From the NCBI GenBank assembly GCA_012511525.1, contig JAAZFW010000512.1, positions 1 to 6,329 on the forward strand: DNA of 6,329 bases, in the 5' to 3' direction. A program made the position numbers and the translations under genes. The notes beneath the pieces were generated by a model. It was given only the letters and a program-made list of their open reading frames with translations. It was not told where the DNA came from and made no database searches. This DNA comes from Clostridiaceae bacterium (GTDB lineage Bacteria; Bacillota; Clostridia; Saccharofermentanales; UBA5734). Below are positions 4,430 through 6,329 of this stretch, in pieces. The first letter of the stretch is position 1, and the number at the start of each line of letters is the position of its first letter.

Positions 4430-6329
4430 ATGGATAACCTGTCATGTTTACAGGCAGAAATCGCCCAGTTGCCTCAGGACACGACGCGACTGACAACGTA
4501 CTACCTGGCTTTGGGCTTTGCGCAGCATTTCGACGACCCGGTGCCGCTGGCCAGGGCCTATGCTTTTGCGTCGCTCCTTACCGGCCATCGGAAGGTCATC
4601 TATACCCATGACCGCATCGCAGGCTCGATCCGGGGCTGCATGCGCGGCGACCTGCCCATCAGTGATGCGGCGCTGACGTGGGCGAACGGCATCGTGACCA
4701 GCTACGGGGCAAACAGCTTTCTGACCAACGCGGATCACTTCGCCCCGGACTACGAGACGTTTCTTGCCGAGGGCGTTGCGGGCACGCTGGCCCGGATTCG
4801 CAGCTCCAAACGTCAGCATCAGGAAGACCCGGACGCGGTCAAGAAGCAGCCGTTCCTGGACGCCGCCGAAATCGCCATGCTATCGTTTGGCACCATGGTC
4901 GGACAGTACGGGGATGCGGCCGCTGCCTTGGCGGCCCAGGTGTCCGATCCCATTCATAAAACTCATTTATCCGAGATTGCACGCGCCTGCAGGAAACTCT
5001 CCACAGACAAACCAGACACGTTCCAGGAGGCGATCCAGCTGGTCTGGCTGGCGCATATCGCCTTTCTTTACGAAGGCCGCTATGCCATGGCGCTGGGACG
5101 GCTCGATCAGTTCCTGTATCCGTTTTATGTCCGGGATATCACCCGGGGCCTCCTGAATCGGGAAGAAGCCCTCGAACTGGTGGCCTGTACGCTGTGCAAA
5201 ATCGGCGAGCGGCGCATCTGGGGCTCCGATGTCGTCAACATCGCCATCGGGGGACTCAGACGGGACGGAACAGGCGGTGTCAACGCGTTGTCCTATATCG
5301 TTCTGGAAGCGGTCCGGCGCTGCAACATTCCGGGGCCAAACCTGTCGGCGCGCCTTTATGACGGCGTGCCCGACGCGTTTCTCGACGCCTGCCTGGAGGT
5401 GATCGGCACCGGCCTTGGCTACCCGGCCCTGATGAACGATGCGGTCAACATCCCGGCGCTGCGCCGGCACGGGTATGCGTTGGAAGACTGCCGTGACTAT
5501 TGTTTTGTGGGCTGCATCGAGAACTTCATTCCGGGCAAGCAGCCGCCATGGTCCGACGGCCGGTACAATTCCCCCAAGTATCTCGAACTGGCCATGAACA
5601 ACGGTGTCTGCATGCTGACCGGCGTCCAGATGGGCCCGGCGACCGGCGATGCGGCGTCTTTTTGCTCAATGGCGGACTTCATGGCGGCGCTCAAAGCCCA
5701 AATGGCTTATGACGCAGCGGAATACATGGCGCGCTTTCTGAATGAGAACGATCGCCACAACCGGACGCGCTACACGCAGCCGTTTCTGTCGTGCTTTTGC
5801 CAGGACTGCATCGGACGCGGCCGCGACATCAACGACGGCGGAGCGGTCTACCCATCGGTGCATGGAGCCGGCTGCATGGGGATCGCCAACGTAGCGGATT
5901 CCCTGGCCGCCATCGAGACGGTGATCTTCCAGGGAGAAGCGGTTTCGCTGGCCACGCTCCGGGACGCCCTGCGGGCGAATTTCGCCGGGTATGAGGCGCT
6001 GCGAGCAAAGCTGCTCCACGCCCCCAAGTATGGCAACAACCTCGATGCGGTCGACCGGTACGCGGTCTGGTTTGTTGCCGTCCATGACGAGATCTTCTCC
6101 CGCTACCGCACGCCGGACGGAGGTCCGATCTATACGGCCATCGCTTCGAATGTCAGCAATATTCCGGCCGGCAAGGAAATCGCCGCCACCCCCGACGGGC
6201 GACGCAGCGGCCAGCCGGTCAGCGACGCCGCTTCGCCATCGCACGGCATGGACAAGAACGGTCCGACCGCGGTCATGCAATCGTTGGCCAAACCCGATTA
6301 CACCCGGGTGTCCTGCGGCACCGTGCTCA
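4430..6329 (+). CDS. Glycyl radical enzyme, PFL2-like (pyruvate formate-lyase superfamily), subfamily unassigned; C-terminus outside window
   Basis: The frame is open from ATG 4430 to the right edge, 633 codons, with no frameshift. GREs use a glycyl radical on a C-terminal loop and a thiyl radical on a mid-chain cysteine to cleave C-C, C-N, C-S or C-O bonds under anoxia. Visible landmarks are GRLDQFLYPFY (223-233), the catalytic motif GCIEN (361-365) with Cys362 and the likely general base Glu364, Asp376 fourteen residues after the cysteine, HGAGCMGIANVADSLAAI (478-495), ATPDGRR (586-592) and GPTAV (611-615). The glycyl loop is expected near residue 690-700, beyond the window, implying about 715 residues in total against roughly 790-850 in most PFL2 relatives. 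By recalled alignment to glycerol dehydratase, its substrate-binding His-Ser pair is Tyr218-Ala219 here, so a glycerol dehydratase is unlikely. Substrate unknown; a radical-SAM activase should lie nearby. The superfamily call is firm. Confidence 0.9.
   Translation, partial: MDNLSCLQAEIAQLPQDTTRLTTYYLALGFAQHFDDPVPLARAYAFASLLTGHRKVIYTHDRIAGSIRGCMRGDLPISDAALTWANGIVTSYGANSFLTNADHFAPDYETFLAEGVAGTLARIRSSKRQHQEDPDAVKKQPFLDAAEIAMLSFGTMVGQYGDAAAALAAQVSDPIHKTHLSEIARACRKLSTDKPDTFQEAIQLVWLAHIAFLYEGRYAMALGRLDQFLYPFYVRDITRGLLNREEALELVACTLCKIGERRIWGSDVVNIAIGGLRRDGTGGVNALSYIVLEAVRRCNIPGPNLSARLYDGVPDAFLDACLEVIGTGLGYPALMNDAVNIPALRRHGYALEDCRDYCFVGCIENFIPGKQPPWSDGRYNSPKYLELAMNNGVCMLTGVQMGPATGDAASFCSMADFMAALKAQMAYDAAEYMARFLNENDRHNRTRYTQPFLSCFCQDCIGRGRDINDGGAVYPSVHGAGCMGIANVADSLAAIETVIFQGEAVSLATLRDALRANFAGYEALRAKLLHAPKYGNNLDAVDRYAVWFVAVHDEIFSRYRTPDGGPIYTAIASNVSNIPAGKEIAATPDGRRSGQPVSDAASPSHGMDKNGPTAVMQSLAKPDYTRVSCGTVL

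Noticed and set aside
5666..6280. Minus-strand frame of 204 codons antisense to the glycyl radical enzyme
   Set aside because: The opposite strand carries conserved GRE motifs throughout this interval. The antisense product has no recognisable family and reflects GC-rich codon use.

Overview
The window looks like chromosomal DNA from a moderately GC-rich anaerobic bacterium. The strongest clue is a long piece of a glycyl radical enzyme (GRE) at the right edge, because this class is destroyed by oxygen. AGGAGG-type ribosome binding sites, a hairpin-plus-T-run terminator and a DUF4838 glycosidase-like protein would suit an anaerobic gut or sediment member of the Bacillota (Clostridia). Lentisphaerota or Chloroflexota are not excluded, and there is no rRNA or other phylogenetic marker to decide.

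Layout from left to right. (1) Positions 1-704, minus strand: N-terminal 234 codons of a DUF4838-domain protein that runs off the left edge. (2) 705-1116: gene-free, with a candidate promoter for (1) and a clear intrinsic terminator for (3). (3) 1187-2236, minus: an exported protein with a signal peptide, a duplicated helical N-terminal segment and two fibronectin type III domains; function unknown. (4) 2255-2745: no recognisable gene, but one 38-codon ORF with a good ribosome binding site just upstream of (3), short repeats and a possible extended -10 promoter. (5) 2746-4175, minus: a two-gene operon for a FetAB (YbbL/YbbM, UPF0014) iron-export ABC transporter, ATPase gene first, genes overlapping by ATGA. 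(6) 4176-4429: divergent intergenic region with three adjacent dyad-symmetric sequences and a -10 element for the next gene. (7) 4430-6329, plus: a GRE of the pyruvate formate-lyase/PFL2 superfamily with its catalytic cysteine in a GCIEN motif, cut by the right edge before the glycyl-radical loop.

The DUF4838 gene, the FN3 gene and fetAB all lie on the minus strand but are separated by long gaps, and the first two by a terminator, so they are probably separate transcripts. The GRE and fetAB are transcribed divergently from one control region. A link between oxygen-sensitive radical chemistry and iron export is possible but is inference only.

The best candidate for something undescribed is the GRE. 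It appears short at its N-terminus, differs at active-site positions from glycerol-dehydratase-type enzymes, and could not be assigned to a known substrate class. Its activase and the genes that would name its pathway should lie to the right of the window. The FN3 protein is the second unknown.
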